Shown here in pieces: positions 51,369 through 60,741 of a stretch of 64,000 nt of DNA. The position numbers were made by a program, and so were the translations under genes. This DNA is from Actinopolymorpha cephalotaxi (GTDB taxonomy: Bacteria > Actinomycetota > Actinomycetes > Propionibacteriales > Actinopolymorphaceae). The stretch is taken from contig NZ_JACBZA010000001.1 in NCBI RefSeq assembly GCF_013408535.1, positions 6,160,850-6,224,849 on the forward strand, read 5' to 3'. Below the pieces are notes generated by a model. The model did not search any database, had not been told where the DNA came from, and saw only the letters and a list, made by a program, of their open reading frames with translations. The number at the start of each line of letters is the position of its first letter. The first letter of the stretch is position 1.

Positions 51369-52979
51369 ATGCGTGCGTTTCCTGCCGTAGGGCTGCTCGC
51401 CCTCATCGCTTCCCTCACGTTCGGGGCTACGTCTTCGGCTGTAGGTGGAGGAAGAGCCGACGCGGCGGTGAGGACGTGTGCCCCCGACTTGCCGAACCAG
51501 GACATGAACGGTGACGGCAGCCAACCTCCCAACATCTGGCCTGAGCCAGACTACGGAGACGCCGTCGTCGGCGCACCAGGAGAAAACCACGCCGCGGGCG
51601 CGATCCATGTCTTCCACGGCTCCTACATGGGACTCGCCGTCGGGCCCAACGACGAGGGCGACAACGAGGACCAGTGGATCCGCCAGGACACGCCCGGAGT
51701 TGCCGGCGGGTCGGAGCCGAACGACCGGTTCGGGGCGGCCGTCGTCACCGGCGACTTCAACGGTGACCACTGCGCCGACGCCGCGGTCGGTGTCCCCGGC
51801 GAGGACGGCAATGCGGGCGCGGTCAACGTGTTCTACGGTTTCAACGGCGATGGGCTTCTCGGCACCACCGGGAACAAGATGCTCCTCGAAGGGACCGCCT
51901 CAATCCCAGGACCGCGGCATACCGGGGAGCGTTTCGGTTCGGGGCTGGCGATCGGTGACCTCAACGACGACGGCATCACCGACCTGGCTATCGGCGCACC
52001 CGGTGAGGGCGGCGCCGCGGGTGCGGTGTTCGTCGTCTACGGCAACGCCGCCGGGCTGAACGCGGGACCGACTCATGCGGTGCGGCTGGCCCAGTCGTCG
52101 CCGCTCATCCCGGGGGCATCGGAGGCCTCAGACCGGTTCGGTGCCAGCCTGACCGTGGGCGACTTCGCCGGTGATGGGATCGACGACCTCGCGATCGGAG
52201 TCCCCGGGGAGGACTCCAACTCCGGCAGTGTGGCCGTCGTACCGGGCGGCCGCGGTGCTGCACTCACCGGTGCCGGGTCGAAGGTCTGGTCCCAGAACAG
52301 CGCCGGCATCATCGGAGCGGCCGAACCCAACGACCGCTTCGGCACCGCCCTCGGTGCTGGCGCTGTCACCCCTGACGGCCGTGAGGACCTGGTGGTCGGG
52401 GTTCCGGGCGAGAACGGCAGCGGGGCGATCGCGATCCTGTTCGGCTCCGCGACCGGACTCACATCCGCGAGGGATGAGTTCTGGTCCCAGAACACCGCTG
52501 GAGTCACCGGAACTGCCGAGGCCGGAGACCAATTCGGCGTCACCGTTGTGGTCGGGGACATCGGCCGCACGGCCGCCGAGGAAGTGGTCGTCGGTGTCCC
52601 CCGTGATCGCGTAAGCGGCGTGCCGGCGGCAGGGGCGATTCAAATCTTCTGGGGCCAAACTACTGGACCCAGTGCCGCCGGGGACGCCGAGGAGCTCCTC
52701 AGCCAGGACACTTCGTCGTTCGGCGAGTGGAAAATGCCGGGAGTCGCAGAGACCGGCGACAAGTTCGGCGCCTCCCTCGCCATGGTGAATATGGGTGGGC
52801 CTGGAGCGGCGGAACTTCTCATCGGGGCACCAGGCGAGACAGTCGCCGGCGTCCCCCACGCCGGCGTCATCCAGACCGGCTTCGGCCAGGCCGTCTCAAC
52901 CCGCGGGTTCGATGTCGAAGGGCCCCTCGAACCAGACGGCGCCTTCGGCGCCGCGCTTGGCAACCCAGGCCGGCCATAA
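51369..52979 (+). CDS. Secreted FG-GAP (integrin-alpha-like) repeat protein, paralogue 1
   Basis: 536 residues from ATG 51369 with TAGGAGA upstream. A Sec signal (MRAFPAVGLLALIASLTFGA) is followed by seven FG-GAP blades, each with an RFGA-type turn (NDRFGAAVVTGDF, SDRFGASLTVGDF, NDRFGTALGAG, GDQFGVTVVVGD, GDKFGASLAMVN). Between them lie VGVPGE loops with Asp-rich calcium sites such as DLNDDGITDLAIG. This gives a seven-bladed calcium-binding propeller on the cell surface or secreted. No enzymatic domain is present. It is a recent duplicate of the gene at 54361. Confidence 0.85.
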   Translation: MRAFPAVGLLALIASLTFGATSSAVGGGRADAAVRTCAPDLPNQDMNGDGSQPPNIWPEPDYGDAVVGAPGENHAAGAIHVFHGSYMGLAVGPNDEGDNEDQWIRQDTPGVAGGSEPNDRFGAAVVTGDFNGDHCADAAVGVPGEDGNAGAVNVFYGFNGDGLLGTTGNKMLLEGTASIPGPRHTGERFGSGLAIGDLNDDGITDLAIGAPGEGGAAGAVFVVYGNAAGLNAGPTHAVRLAQSSPLIPGASEASDRFGASLTVGDFAGDGIDDLAIGVPGEDSNSGSVAVVPGGRGAALTGAGSKVWSQNSAGIIGAAEPNDRFGTALGAGAVTPDGREDLVVGVPGENGSGAIAILFGSATGLTSARDEFWSQNTAGVTGTAEAGDQFGVTVVVGDIGRTAAEEVVVGVPRDRVSGVPAAGAIQIFWGQTTGPSAAGDAEELLSQDTSSFGEWKMPGVAETGDKFGASLAMVNMGGPGAAELLIGAPGETVAGVPHAGVIQTGFGQAVSTRGFDVEGPLEPDGAFGAALGNPGRP

Positions 52980-53039
52980 CTCACGCCGCATGACGGTTCG
53001 CCTGGTGGGTCGGCTCTCGCATCCGCCCTGGTGCACGGC

Positions 53040-53420
53040 ATCGTCACGCCGCGGCGGAGCAACCAGGATCGTAGAACTGGTGGCTCGGAGCATTGCGTGG
53101 AGGACGTTGATGCGTCGTCTGGCCAGAGCGATGACAGCCTGCTGGTGGGCCCTTCCCTCCTTGCGTTACGGGCCTAGAAGGTCTTGCTCGCGGGATCACT
53201 GGTCAAGGCGCAGAACGCGGACTGATGGAAGATGCGCTTTAGTCTGCGGTTGCCGCCAGCCGCCCGGCGCAGGTAGCGCACCTTCCCTGACCTCAATTGC
53301 CGGCGCCAGGCCGGCCGCGGCGGCCATGTGGTCACCGTTGGGGAAGCGGTAGCAGGGCTGATGCTGCCCGACCGCACTGATCGCGGTAGAGGGGCGCCAT
53401 CCGGCTGTGGCGCCAACCCG
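53040..53420 (-). pseudogene. IS110-family transposase, C-terminal remnant
   Basis: Two frames carry the conserved end of IS110 transposases. The first reads LRSGKVRYLRRAAGGNRRLK, RIFHQSAFCALTSDPASKTF, then TAG at 53174. After a shift the second reads KEGRAHQQAVIALARRRINV, LHAMLRA. The catalytic N-terminal DEDD domain is gone. It is unrelated in sequence to the intact IS110 at 58031. Confidence 0.75.
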
Positions 53421-53423
53421 TCG

Positions 53424-54053
53424 TCAGACGCGCCTGACGGGTTCTGACTCTGTGATGCCGGCAGGTTCGACGTGCGTCAGGCAGGCGGCGTCGTCCCAGA
53501 TGTAGACAACCTCGTCGAGGAGCACGCCGTGGTCGTCGAAGTGTCGCTGGCCGAGCAGGGTGCCGCCGATTCCTTCGTAGAAGGCGCGGGCGCGTGCGTT
53601 GACGGCGAGTACCCCGATCGACAGTCGCCGTCGTCCACGCGAAACGAGGAACGCGGCCAGGTCTGCGACCAACGCCCGCCCGATCCCACAGCGTTGTCGG
53701 CTGGTGTCCACGTACAGGGCGTAGCACTCGCCGGTCGGGTGGGCGGCACGGTTCGCGTCGTCGAAGGGCCAGTCTGCCGGCGGCCCGCCCATGGCGATGC
53801 CGACGATCTCGCCGGCCGTGTCCTCGGCGACGCAGACGTACTCTTGCGGGTCCTCGGCCTCGGCGATCTCACGCAACGTCCGTTCCCACCCCCGTGCAGA
53901 CGACTCGTACGTGCGCTTCAGCAGAAGGTGCTCGGGGACCTGACCGCGGTGGGCGGTGCGGAACGTGTCGACGAACACCCGACTCATCGCCAGCACGTCT
54001 TCCAACCTCGCTGCTCGGACCCTGAACCCGCGGCGCTCGCCCGTCTGTCCCAT
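53424..54053 (-). CDS. GNAT-family N-acetyltransferase
   Basis: 209 residues from ATG 54053. The GNAT core is complete: FRVRAARLEDVLAMSRVF, a beta-bulge strand in ECYALYVDTSRQ, the acetyl-CoA loop RQRCGIGRALVADL (Q/R-x-x-G-x-G/A), then LSIGVLAVNARARAFYEGIG. It should acetylate a small-molecule amine or a protein N-terminus, with the target unknown. An open frame continues 66 codons upstream, but the family starts here. Confidence 0.9.
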   Translation of the reverse strand: MGQTGERRGFRVRAARLEDVLAMSRVFVDTFRTAHRGQVPEHLLLKRTYESSARGWERTLREIAEAEDPQEYVCVAEDTAGEIVGIAMGGPPADWPFDDANRAAHPTGECYALYVDTSRQRCGIGRALVADLAAFLVSRGRRRLSIGVLAVNARARAFYEGIGGTLLGQRHFDDHGVLLDEVVYIWDDAACLTHVEPAGITESEPVRRV

Positions 54054-54360
54054 CCGGTCGTCCGTCACAAGATCACATGATGGTCCGCAGATGCTCAGGT
54101 CGTCATCGAAACTGATCAACTCCCGGACCGCGACGCTCAGGTTGTCATGCCATGCATCTGTCGCGGCGCGTGCCGCCTGACGCCAGCGGGCTCGGCGGCG
54201 GTTGTGAACACAATCACCTGGGGCGGCTTTAGGCCACCGGAGACTCTGCAAACGGTGCTCACCTACTTATGGCGAAATGGGTTCATCGTGGAGGGAGGGA
54301 GCGCATGCTTGGTTGATCACGTGCGTCCTTCCACGCGCCCTTGGCCGGAGGGGAGATCTG

Positions 54361-56004
54361 ATGCGTGCGTTTCCTGCCGTGGGGCTCCTTGCCCTCGCCG
54401 CCTCACTTGCGTTCGGAGCTGCGTCTTCGGCGGTGGGTGTAGGGAGAGCCGACGCGGCGGTGTCGGCGTGTCTGGCCACGGAGTTGCCGTGGGAGGACAT
54501 GAACGGGGATGGGTACGGAGACCTCGCGGTTGGGGCGCCTGGGGAGAACCACGCCGCGGGTGCGATCCATGTCTTCCACGGCTCGAACAACGGGCTCACC
54601 GCTGGTGACTCCGCCGGCAGGTACGAGGACCAGTGGATCAGCCAAGACACGCCCGGAGTCGCCGGCGGGTCGGAGCCGAACGACCGGTTCGGGGCGGCGG
54701 TGGTCACCGGCGATTTCGACGGTGACGGCTGTGTCGATGCCGCGGTGGGTGTCCCGGGCGAGGACGGTTCCGCTGGTGCGGTCAACCTGTTCTACGGTGC
54801 CAACGGCACGGGGCTTCTCGTCACCACCGGGAACAAGATGCTGGTCGAGGGAACCGCCTCGATTCCTGGTCCGCGCACCGCGGGGGAACGGTTCGGTGCG
54901 GCGCTGGCGGTCCGTGACCTCAACCTCGACGGCTTCGCCGATCTGGTCATCGGCGCGCCCGGCGATGTGGACGGTGGTGTCGCCGCGGGGGCGGTGTTCG
55001 TCATCTACGGCAGCATCACAGGGTTGAATGCGGGACCCATCCATGCGGTGCGGCTGGCCCAGTCGTCTCCGCTGATCCCGGGGGCTTCGGAGGCGTCGGA
55101 CCGGTTCGGTGCCAGCCTGACCGTGGTCTGGGTCGGGGAATACCCTTCCCTGGCAATCGGGGTCCCCGGGGAGAACTCGAGCTCCGGTGGTGTGGTCGTG
55201 GTGCCGGGCAACCAAGATGCGGCTATCACCGGTGCCGGGTCGAGGTTCTGGTCCCAGAACAGCGCTGGCATCGTCGGAGCTGCCGAACCTAATGACGGCT
55301 TCGGCACAGCCGTCGATGCTGGGAATGTCACCCTGGACGGCCGCGAGGACCTGGTGGTCGGGATCCCGGGGGAGAACAACCGGAGCGGGGCCATCGCGAT
55401 CCTGTTCGGATCGGAGTCCGGAGAACTCACATCCGCGGGGAATCAGTACTGGTCGCAGAACACCGCGGGTGTAACCGGAACTGCCGAGGCCGGGGACCAA
55501 TTTGGCGCCACTGTCGCAGTGGGGGGACTGTGGGCGTCGGGGGACGGGAGGGTGTGGGAGGAGGACGTCGTTGTCGGTGTTCCCGGCGACCGCGTCGGTT
55601 GTGTGCCGGCGGCCGGGGCCGTCCAGATCTTCTACGGTCCCCCCACCAACACCGGCCCCAGCACCGGAAACGCAGAAGTACTCCTCAGCCAGGACACCCC
55701 CGGGGTGCCGGGAGCCGCAGAGACCGGCGACAAGTTCGGCGCCTCCTTCGCCACCGTGAACCTGAGGAACGGAGCCAACATCGCGAATGCGGAGGACCTT
55801 CTCGTCGGGGCACCCGGCGAGACAGTCTCCGGCGTCCGCCATGCCGGTGTCTTCCACGACTTCCGGGGCGGCGTGTACCCGCGTGATTTCGCCGACTGGC
55901 CGCTGTTCAACAAGGCCATCTCAGCCGGCACCACCGAAGTCAAAGGCCCCCTCGAGCCAGACGGCGCCTTCGGCGCCGCACTCAGCGTCCATGATGCGTT
56001 TTGA
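54361..56004 (+). CDS. Secreted FG-GAP (integrin-alpha-like) repeat protein, paralogue 2
   Basis: 547 residues from ATG 54361 with GGAGGGGAG upstream. The signal peptide MRAFPAVGLLALAASLAFGA and the blade series (DMNGDGYGDLAVGAPGE, DFDGDGCVDAAVGVPGED, NLDGFADLVIGAPGD, TLDGREDLVVGIPGE) are nearly those of the gene at 51369. One blade (VVWVGEYPSLAIGVPGE) has lost its Asp-rich calcium loop. It probably forms a seven-bladed extracellular propeller. The two paralogues are separated by an IS110 remnant and a GNAT gene. Confidence 0.85.
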   Translation: MRAFPAVGLLALAASLAFGAASSAVGVGRADAAVSACLATELPWEDMNGDGYGDLAVGAPGENHAAGAIHVFHGSNNGLTAGDSAGRYEDQWISQDTPGVAGGSEPNDRFGAAVVTGDFDGDGCVDAAVGVPGEDGSAGAVNLFYGANGTGLLVTTGNKMLVEGTASIPGPRTAGERFGAALAVRDLNLDGFADLVIGAPGDVDGGVAAGAVFVIYGSITGLNAGPIHAVRLAQSSPLIPGASEASDRFGASLTVVWVGEYPSLAIGVPGENSSSGGVVVVPGNQDAAITGAGSRFWSQNSAGIVGAAEPNDGFGTAVDAGNVTLDGREDLVVGIPGENNRSGAIAILFGSESGELTSAGNQYWSQNTAGVTGTAEAGDQFGATVAVGGLWASGDGRVWEEDVVVGVPGDRVGCVPAAGAVQIFYGPPTNTGPSTGNAEVLLSQDTPGVPGAAETGDKFGASFATVNLRNGANIANAEDLLVGAPGETVSGVRHAGVFHDFRGGVYPRDFADWPLFNKAISAGTTEVKGPLEPDGAFGAALSVHDAF

Positions 56005-56079
56005 CCCGCACCGAAGCGATAGGCCGCCGAGAAGTTGAGGTCCGGGCTTTGTAGAAACCGTGAGGAAGGATACCCGCAC

Positions 56080-56439
56080 ATGAATGCCGCGGATACACAG
56101 GCCGTTATCGAGCGCTATTTCGAAGTCATGGGCCGTGGTGAGGATTTTTCGACCTTCTACGCTGACGTTGTGAGCTGGACGACATTCGACGGCGCGACGA
56201 CGATCGTCGGCCCGAGCGAGGTCCGGGACTACATCACGGAGTTGCACAACAACATGCCCGACGGAGAAAGTCGGATCGTGTATGCAGATGGGATTGCGTA
56301 CATTGAGGGGTACTGCGCCGATCCGCGCGGTACCGGCGCCGATCGAATAGCGTGGTGCCTCGCCTACGACGTGGCAGACGGCGTGATCACATCGGCGCGC
56401 TTGTATGGAGAGCTTGGGTTCCTGGTCCCGGGCCGTTGA
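56080..56439 (+). CDS. SnoaL-like / NTF2-fold protein
   Basis: 119 residues from ATG 56080 with GAGGAAGGA upstream. DTQAVIERYFEVMGRGEDFS and FYADVVSWTTFDGATTIVGP, then VRDYITELHNNMP, follow the NTF2/SnoaL cone fold. Its members bind or isomerise small molecules. The ligand cannot be predicted. It is 75 bp from the FG-GAP gene but probably independent of it. Confidence 0.75.
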   Translation: MNAADTQAVIERYFEVMGRGEDFSTFYADVVSWTTFDGATTIVGPSEVRDYITELHNNMPDGESRIVYADGIAYIEGYCADPRGTGADRIAWCLAYDVADGVITSARLYGELGFLVPGR

Positions 56440-56496
56440 ACACCCACGTCTTCGGGTCACCCGCGGGCAGGGGAGGGTGGCAGCGGGGGAGGTTCG

Positions 56497-56665
56497 ATGA
56501 TCGACGAGGAAGCTGTGTCAGTCCCGACCCGGCTTCGCGCGGCGGGTATCTGGGTGGTCGGGGGCCACGTGCTCATGGAGAGCATGGCGGATCGTGAGCT
56601 GTGGGGGATCCCGGCGGCGGCGTCCAGGGATGGGGAGACGCTGATTCGGGCCTGCCAGCTAAACA
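56497..56665 (+). pseudogene. NUDIX hydrolase, N-terminal fragment
   Basis: ATG 56497 begins TRLRAAGIWVVGGHVLMESM and LWGIPAAASRDGETLIRACQ, the typical lead-in to a NUDIX box. The box itself (GX5EX7REUXEEXGU) should follow ACQ but is missing: the sequence runs into the reverse strand of a DinB-like fragment at about 56665. It is a truncated gene made by a rearrangement at this point. Confidence 0.6.
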
Positions 56666-56706
56666 GTCGCGTACTCGCCGTAGATCGTTTGGCGTCCGCG
56701 GCCGCT

Positions 56707-57030
56707 TCAGCGTTGACGGGTCCTGCCATAACGGTTGGCGTAGATGTCGCGCACCATGCAGATCTGCGTGCCGTGGTGGCTCACCTCATTGAGCATCGCC
56801 GCGAGGGCGTGGTCGCCGCGCCCCCACGGATGGCCCGGGTAGTCCCGCTCGAGCATTTCGTCGGTGGTGTTCTTGAGCGCTTCCTTGAGCGCGGCCCAGC
56901 CGTCGTTGAATCGCGCCAGGCCCTCCTCGACGGTGGGGATGATCGTGTGGCCCCACATGCGCCCGTAGATCTCGCGTGTCGGGGTGGTGGGGCCGCCGAC
57001 GATCTCGAGCTCGGCGAACAGGCCAGGCCT
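56707..57030 (-). pseudogene. DinB-superfamily protein, C-terminal fragment
   Basis: The minus frame reads LFAELEIVGGPTTPTREIYG, RMWGHTIIPTVEEGLARFND, GWAALKEALKNTTDEMLERD and ALAAMLNEVSHHGTQICMVR. The helix with NEVSHHGTQI resembles the metal-binding His of DinB-type four-helix bundles. The N-terminal part is not in the same frame. The first ATG in frame is 56958, but homology appears to extend further upstream, so it is probably truncated or frameshifted. Confidence 0.5.
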
Positions 57031-57691
57031 TGTCCGTAGGCGGCGAGCATGCGGGGGTGGAGTCGTCCTCGTTCCGTGGCGTGGAGCACCAGGTCCACAG
57101 AGCCGTCGACGCGTGCGGCGGGGACGGGTTCGATGTGTCCGGCGCAGATGCCGGCGTAGAGGATTTCGGCGATGCGGTGGCAGGTGAGCATGCGGGGGGA
57201 TGCGTAGTGGCGGGACCGGTACAGCCGGTCCTGGATGTCTACGCGTTCGCGGTGGGGTGGGCGGCGAGGATGGTGTCCGCGCCGTCGACGCGTTTCACAG
57301 CGGCGTACCCGGTCCGGTCCTTCGAGCGTGGGCGCCATGAGCTTGTCGCCGGCGGGTGCCCGCCAGCTGCCGTCGCCGGAGTAGATCCCGCCGCCTGGCG
57401 TCTGGCGTACATGGTCGTTGATGGCGTCAACGACTTCCTTGAGCTGCTGGCGCCGCCGCCCGGTCGGCACTTCGTACCCGTCGACTTCCTGTTGGCCGTA
57501 TCTGCGCTGTTGCCCCACACCCCCTCTTCTAAATCGAACGCCTGACACTCTCCTCGGCTTGGTGTGGGTTCTTCGCCGGGCCGGGAGAGGTGTTTGGTGG
57601 GGTTGGGGTGTGGGGCGGGGCGTGAAGAGACGCGCACGTGGTTGCCCTTAGGTTCTGGGTGTCGAATCCTTAACCGTCTGGAGCAACGCAC
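57031..57691. other. Rearranged stretch without a confident gene
   Basis: Several overlapping open frames exist on both strands, the longest on the minus strand with SPRMLTCHRIAEILYAGICA, but none matches a family I know or has a supported start. The region lies between truncated genes and IS remnants, so decayed sequence is likely. Confidence 0.4.
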
Positions 57692-57987
57692 GTGCGCATC
57701 ACCGCGGTATTCAACCGCATTCTGGGCCTGCCCGGGGCATCGGTGTGCTCGGTGGACTTCACCACCGATGGCCTCGTTGTTGGTCTTCGCCGCCGGGGGG
57801 CCGCCGCTACCGGTGTGGGTGCGGGTACTCGACCCGGTCCCGCTATGACCTGTCCAGCCGCCGCTGGCGCCACCTGGACTTCGGGGCCACCAAGGTGTGG
57901 CTGGAAGCCGACATCGCCCGCACGGGGTCAGTTTCCGCGAAGCGCTGGCAGGCTCGGGTTTCCAGCGCGTGGCGGAGTGGTGGCTAG
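57692..57987 (+). pseudogene. ISL3-family transposase, N-terminal remnant
   Basis: GTG 57692 reads MRITAVFNRILGLPGASVCS, VDFTTDGLVVGLRRRG, the usual start of actinobacterial ISL3 transposases. A frame change then leads to RCGCGYSTRSRYDLSSRRWR, HLDFGATKVWLEADI, part of the N-terminal zinc-binding region. The sequence breaks off before 58020, where an intact IS110-type element begins. Confidence 0.7.
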
Positions 57988-58021
57988 TGGCGGCGATAGC
58001 GGGCGAAAGTGGCGTCCAGTT

Positions 58022-59166
58022 GCTCCTATGTCAAGCGGCGGCCGTCACGGCCGGGTCGTGGTTGATGTTGGCGTCGGCTTGCAGGGCACGGTAGACGACG
58101 TCGGAGAGTCGTCGTTTGAGGGCACGGATCGACTCTGTCTTGGTATCGCCTTGAGTCCGTCGTCGTTGGAGAAACTCTCGTGCCTGTGGGTGGTAGTGGG
58201 CCTGGGTGATTGCGATGCGGTGCAGAGCGGCATTGAGTTGTCGGTTGCCGATGCGGGATAGCCGATGCCGTTCGTGGTTGCCGGACCAGACCGGGACGGG
58301 GGCGGTCCCGTTGTGGCGTGCGAAGGCGTGCCGGGAGCGGAACCGTGTGACGTCGGCGGTCTCTCCGATGATCTTTGCGGCGGTCAGGATCGCGCACCCG
58401 GGCAGCTCAAGCAGGTTCGGCGCCAGGCGGGATACCAGCGGTTCGAGTTCACGGTCGAGCGCACGGATCTGCGCGGTGAGGTCGCGGCAGCGGTCCACGA
58501 GGTCTCGGGCAAGTCGGGCCACCAGCCCATCGATGCCGATCAGGCGAGCGGTGACGCCGGCAAGGTTCTTCGGCCTCCACAAAGTGCGGGGCGGGAGCTG
58601 CCAGGACGGGTCGATCTCGTGGAGGTGCCAGCGAAGGCGGTTGATCACACGGGTCCGTTCGGCGACCATGTCGTCGCGGTGGCTTAACAGCAGCCTGACT
58701 TCGCGTGCAGGCCCGTCCAGACGCGCGGTCGGCAGGTTCGGCTCGCGTAGGGCCGCTCGCGCAACCGCCAATGCGTCGATCGGGTCGGACTTACCGTAGC
58801 TGCGGGCGCTGTCGCGGACATGAGCCATCAGCTTGGGAGGGACGCGCACGATGCGTTCCCCTGCACCGAGCAGGTCTCGTTCGAGGCGTCGGGACAGGTG
58901 GCGACAGTCCTCGACCGCCCACATCCTCTCGTCGCCGAACTGCTCTGCCCACGTCAGCATGGCCAGGTGATCGTCGGTGGTTGTTCCAGTCGTGCGTTGG
59001 CCGAGCTTACGACCGAGGTCGTCGACCGCGACGACGGTGTGGCTGCGCTTGTGAGCATCGATTCCGAGTACGACCATGGAACCTGTCTCCCGTTCTCTTC
59101 ATTCGGTGATGGGTGACAGGACCGGCCGGTGGGCACAGCTCAGTTGGGGCGACGCCACGCTCCTAT
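58022..59166 (-). mobile_element. IS110-family insertion sequence
   Basis: It contains one intact transposase gene. The 8-base direct repeat GCTCCTAT occurs at 58022-58029 and 59159-59166, near both expected ends, and may include the core recombined by this family. IS110 elements lack terminal inverted repeats and use an RNA guide from a non-coding end. Exact ends need a comparison with an empty site. Confidence 0.6.
58031..59077 (-). CDS. IS110-family transposase (DEDD/serine)
   Basis: 348 residues from GTG or ATG at 59077, full length. The N-terminal RuvC-like DEDD domain shows VLGIDAHKRSHTVVAVD, AVEDCRHLSRRLERDLL and YGKSDPIDALAVARAAL. The C-terminal Tnp20 domain shows LPGCAILTAAKIIGETADV and HNGTAPVPVWSGNHERHRLS, with the expected catalytic Ser, and NAALHRIAITQA. 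All motifs are intact, so it is likely active. IS110 recombinases work with a structured bridge RNA from the element's end. Confidence 0.93.
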   Translation of the reverse strand: MVVLGIDAHKRSHTVVAVDDLGRKLGQRTTGTTTDDHLAMLTWAEQFGDERMWAVEDCRHLSRRLERDLLGAGERIVRVPPKLMAHVRDSARSYGKSDPIDALAVARAALREPNLPTARLDGPAREVRLLLSHRDDMVAERTRVINRLRWHLHEIDPSWQLPPRTLWRPKNLAGVTARLIGIDGLVARLARDLVDRCRDLTAQIRALDRELEPLVSRLAPNLLELPGCAILTAAKIIGETADVTRFRSRHAFARHNGTAPVPVWSGNHERHRLSRIGNRQLNAALHRIAITQAHYHPQAREFLQRRRTQGDTKTESIRALKRRLSDVVYRALQADANINHDPAVTAAA

Positions 59167-59287
59167 CAAGCCACGCCGGCCGGTCCAGCAGGACCCGGAC
59201 GGCCGCACAACTGGACATGGCCACCAACGGCACAGAGTGGTGGAGCGAGCCAGCCGAGCCCTGCACGTCACCTTGACACTGAGCAGA

Positions 59288-60667
59288 GTGGTGTACCGCA
59301 GCGCCTTGTTGATGGGCGTGTCGTAGACGCGTAGGGCGGTCATCGCGTGATCCTTCGAACTGAGTTCCCGCTCAAGCTCAAGGAGACCTTCGCGATGACC
59401 GCCAAGCCCAGTATGACCCCTGACCGGTTCCTGCACGAACAGCTGGCTGCTGCGTCGCCGGACCTGCTGCGCGAGTTGTTGTCCACGTTCATCGACGCGC
59501 TGATGGGCGCGGAAGCCGATGCGGTCTGCGGCGCCCCGTACGGGGTGGCCAGCCCGGACCGGACGAACTCCCGTAACGGCTACCGTCACCGTGACTTCGA
59601 CACCCGCACCGGCACGATCGACGTGGGCATCCCCAAGCTCCGCTCGGGTTCGTACTTCCCGGACTGGCTGCTGGAACGGCGCCGCCGGGCCGAACGGGCC
59701 CTGACGTCGGTGGTGGCGACCTGTTACCTGCTCGGGGTGTCGACGAGGCGGATGGAGAAACTTGTCGAACAGCTCGGCATCACCCGCCTGTCGAAGTCCC
59801 AGGTCAGCGTGATGGCTGCGGAGCTGGACGAGCAGGTGGAGGCGTTCCGCACCCGGCCCTTGGACGCCGGCCCCTACGCGTTCGTCGCGATGGACGCCCT
59901 GGTGCTGAAGGTCCGTGAGGGTGGCCGGGTCGTCGGGGTGCACGCCCTCGTCGCGACCGGTGTCAACGCCGACGGACACCGGGAGATCCTCGGCGTCGAC
60001 GTCACCTCCGCCGAAGACGGTACCGGCTGGCTGGGGTTCCTGCGTGGGCTGGTCGCCCGCGGCCTGTCCGGTGTCGGGCTGGTGACCTCTGATGCCCACG
60101 CCGGCCTGGTCACAGCGATCGGGGCGACCCTGCCCGGCGCGGCCTGGCAGCGGTGCCGCACCCACTACGCCGCGAACCTCATGGCCGTGACACCGAAGGC
60201 GTCTTGGCCGTGGGTGCGGACGCTGCTGCACTCGGTCTATGACCAGCCCGACGCCGCCGCGGTGCACGACCAGTTCAACCGCGTCCTGGACGCCCTGACC
60301 GACAAGCTGCCCAAGGTCGCCGACCACCTCGAGGCCGCACGGCCCGACGTGCTGGCGTTCACCGGCTTCCCCAAGCAGCTGTGGCGACAGATCTGGTCCA
60401 ACAACCCCCAAGAACGCCTCAACCGGGAGATCCGACGGCGCACCGACGTCGTCGGGATCTTCCCCGACCGCAACTCACTCATCCGCCTCGTCGGAGCCGT
60501 CCTCGCCGAACAACACGACGAGTGGATCGAAGGCCGCCGCTACCTCGGCCTGGACCTCCTCGCCAAAGCCCGCAACGACATCGTCTCCGAGGAGGTGACC
60601 GACACCGACCTCAAGGCGCTCAGCGCCTAACCCACGAAGAGATCACGCGACACGACCGCTACACCAC
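59288..60667 (+). mobile_element. IS256-family insertion sequence (ends approximate)
   Basis: GTGGTGTA (59288-59295) is repeated in inverse as TACACCAC (60660-60667) around an intact IS256 transposase gene. The match beyond these bases is weak, so the true ends may lie a little further out. Confidence 0.65.
59395..60630 (+). CDS. IS256-family (mutator-type) transposase
   Basis: 411 residues from ATG 59395 with AAGGAGA at 59379-59385. It has NSRNGYRHRDFDTRTGTIDV and GIPKLRSGSYFPDWLLERRR, and the DDE residues appear in FVAMDALVLKVREGG, GLVTSDAHAGLV and NNPQERLNREIRRRTDVVGI. CRTHYAANL is the C-x-x-H region typical of the family. No frameshift or stop is seen, so it may be active. Confidence 0.93.
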   Translation: MTAKPSMTPDRFLHEQLAAASPDLLRELLSTFIDALMGAEADAVCGAPYGVASPDRTNSRNGYRHRDFDTRTGTIDVGIPKLRSGSYFPDWLLERRRRAERALTSVVATCYLLGVSTRRMEKLVEQLGITRLSKSQVSVMAAELDEQVEAFRTRPLDAGPYAFVAMDALVLKVREGGRVVGVHALVATGVNADGHREILGVDVTSAEDGTGWLGFLRGLVARGLSGVGLVTSDAHAGLVTAIGATLPGAAWQRCRTHYAANLMAVTPKASWPWVRTLLHSVYDQPDAAAVHDQFNRVLDALTDKLPKVADHLEAARPDVLAFTGFPKQLWRQIWSNNPQERLNREIRRRTDVVGIFPDRNSLIRLVGAVLAEQHDEWIEGRRYLGLDLLAKARNDIVSEEVTDTDLKALSA

Positions 60668-60741
60668 GCCAATGGACTTGACCCGGGCGAACGGCAGACG
60701 ATGACCTACCACCGTTCTGAATGTCGGCTCCGCCATCGGGC
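60668..60741. other. Short gap between IS256 and APH-type gene
   Basis: No feature is visible beyond possible outer parts of the IS256 end. Confidence 0.4.
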
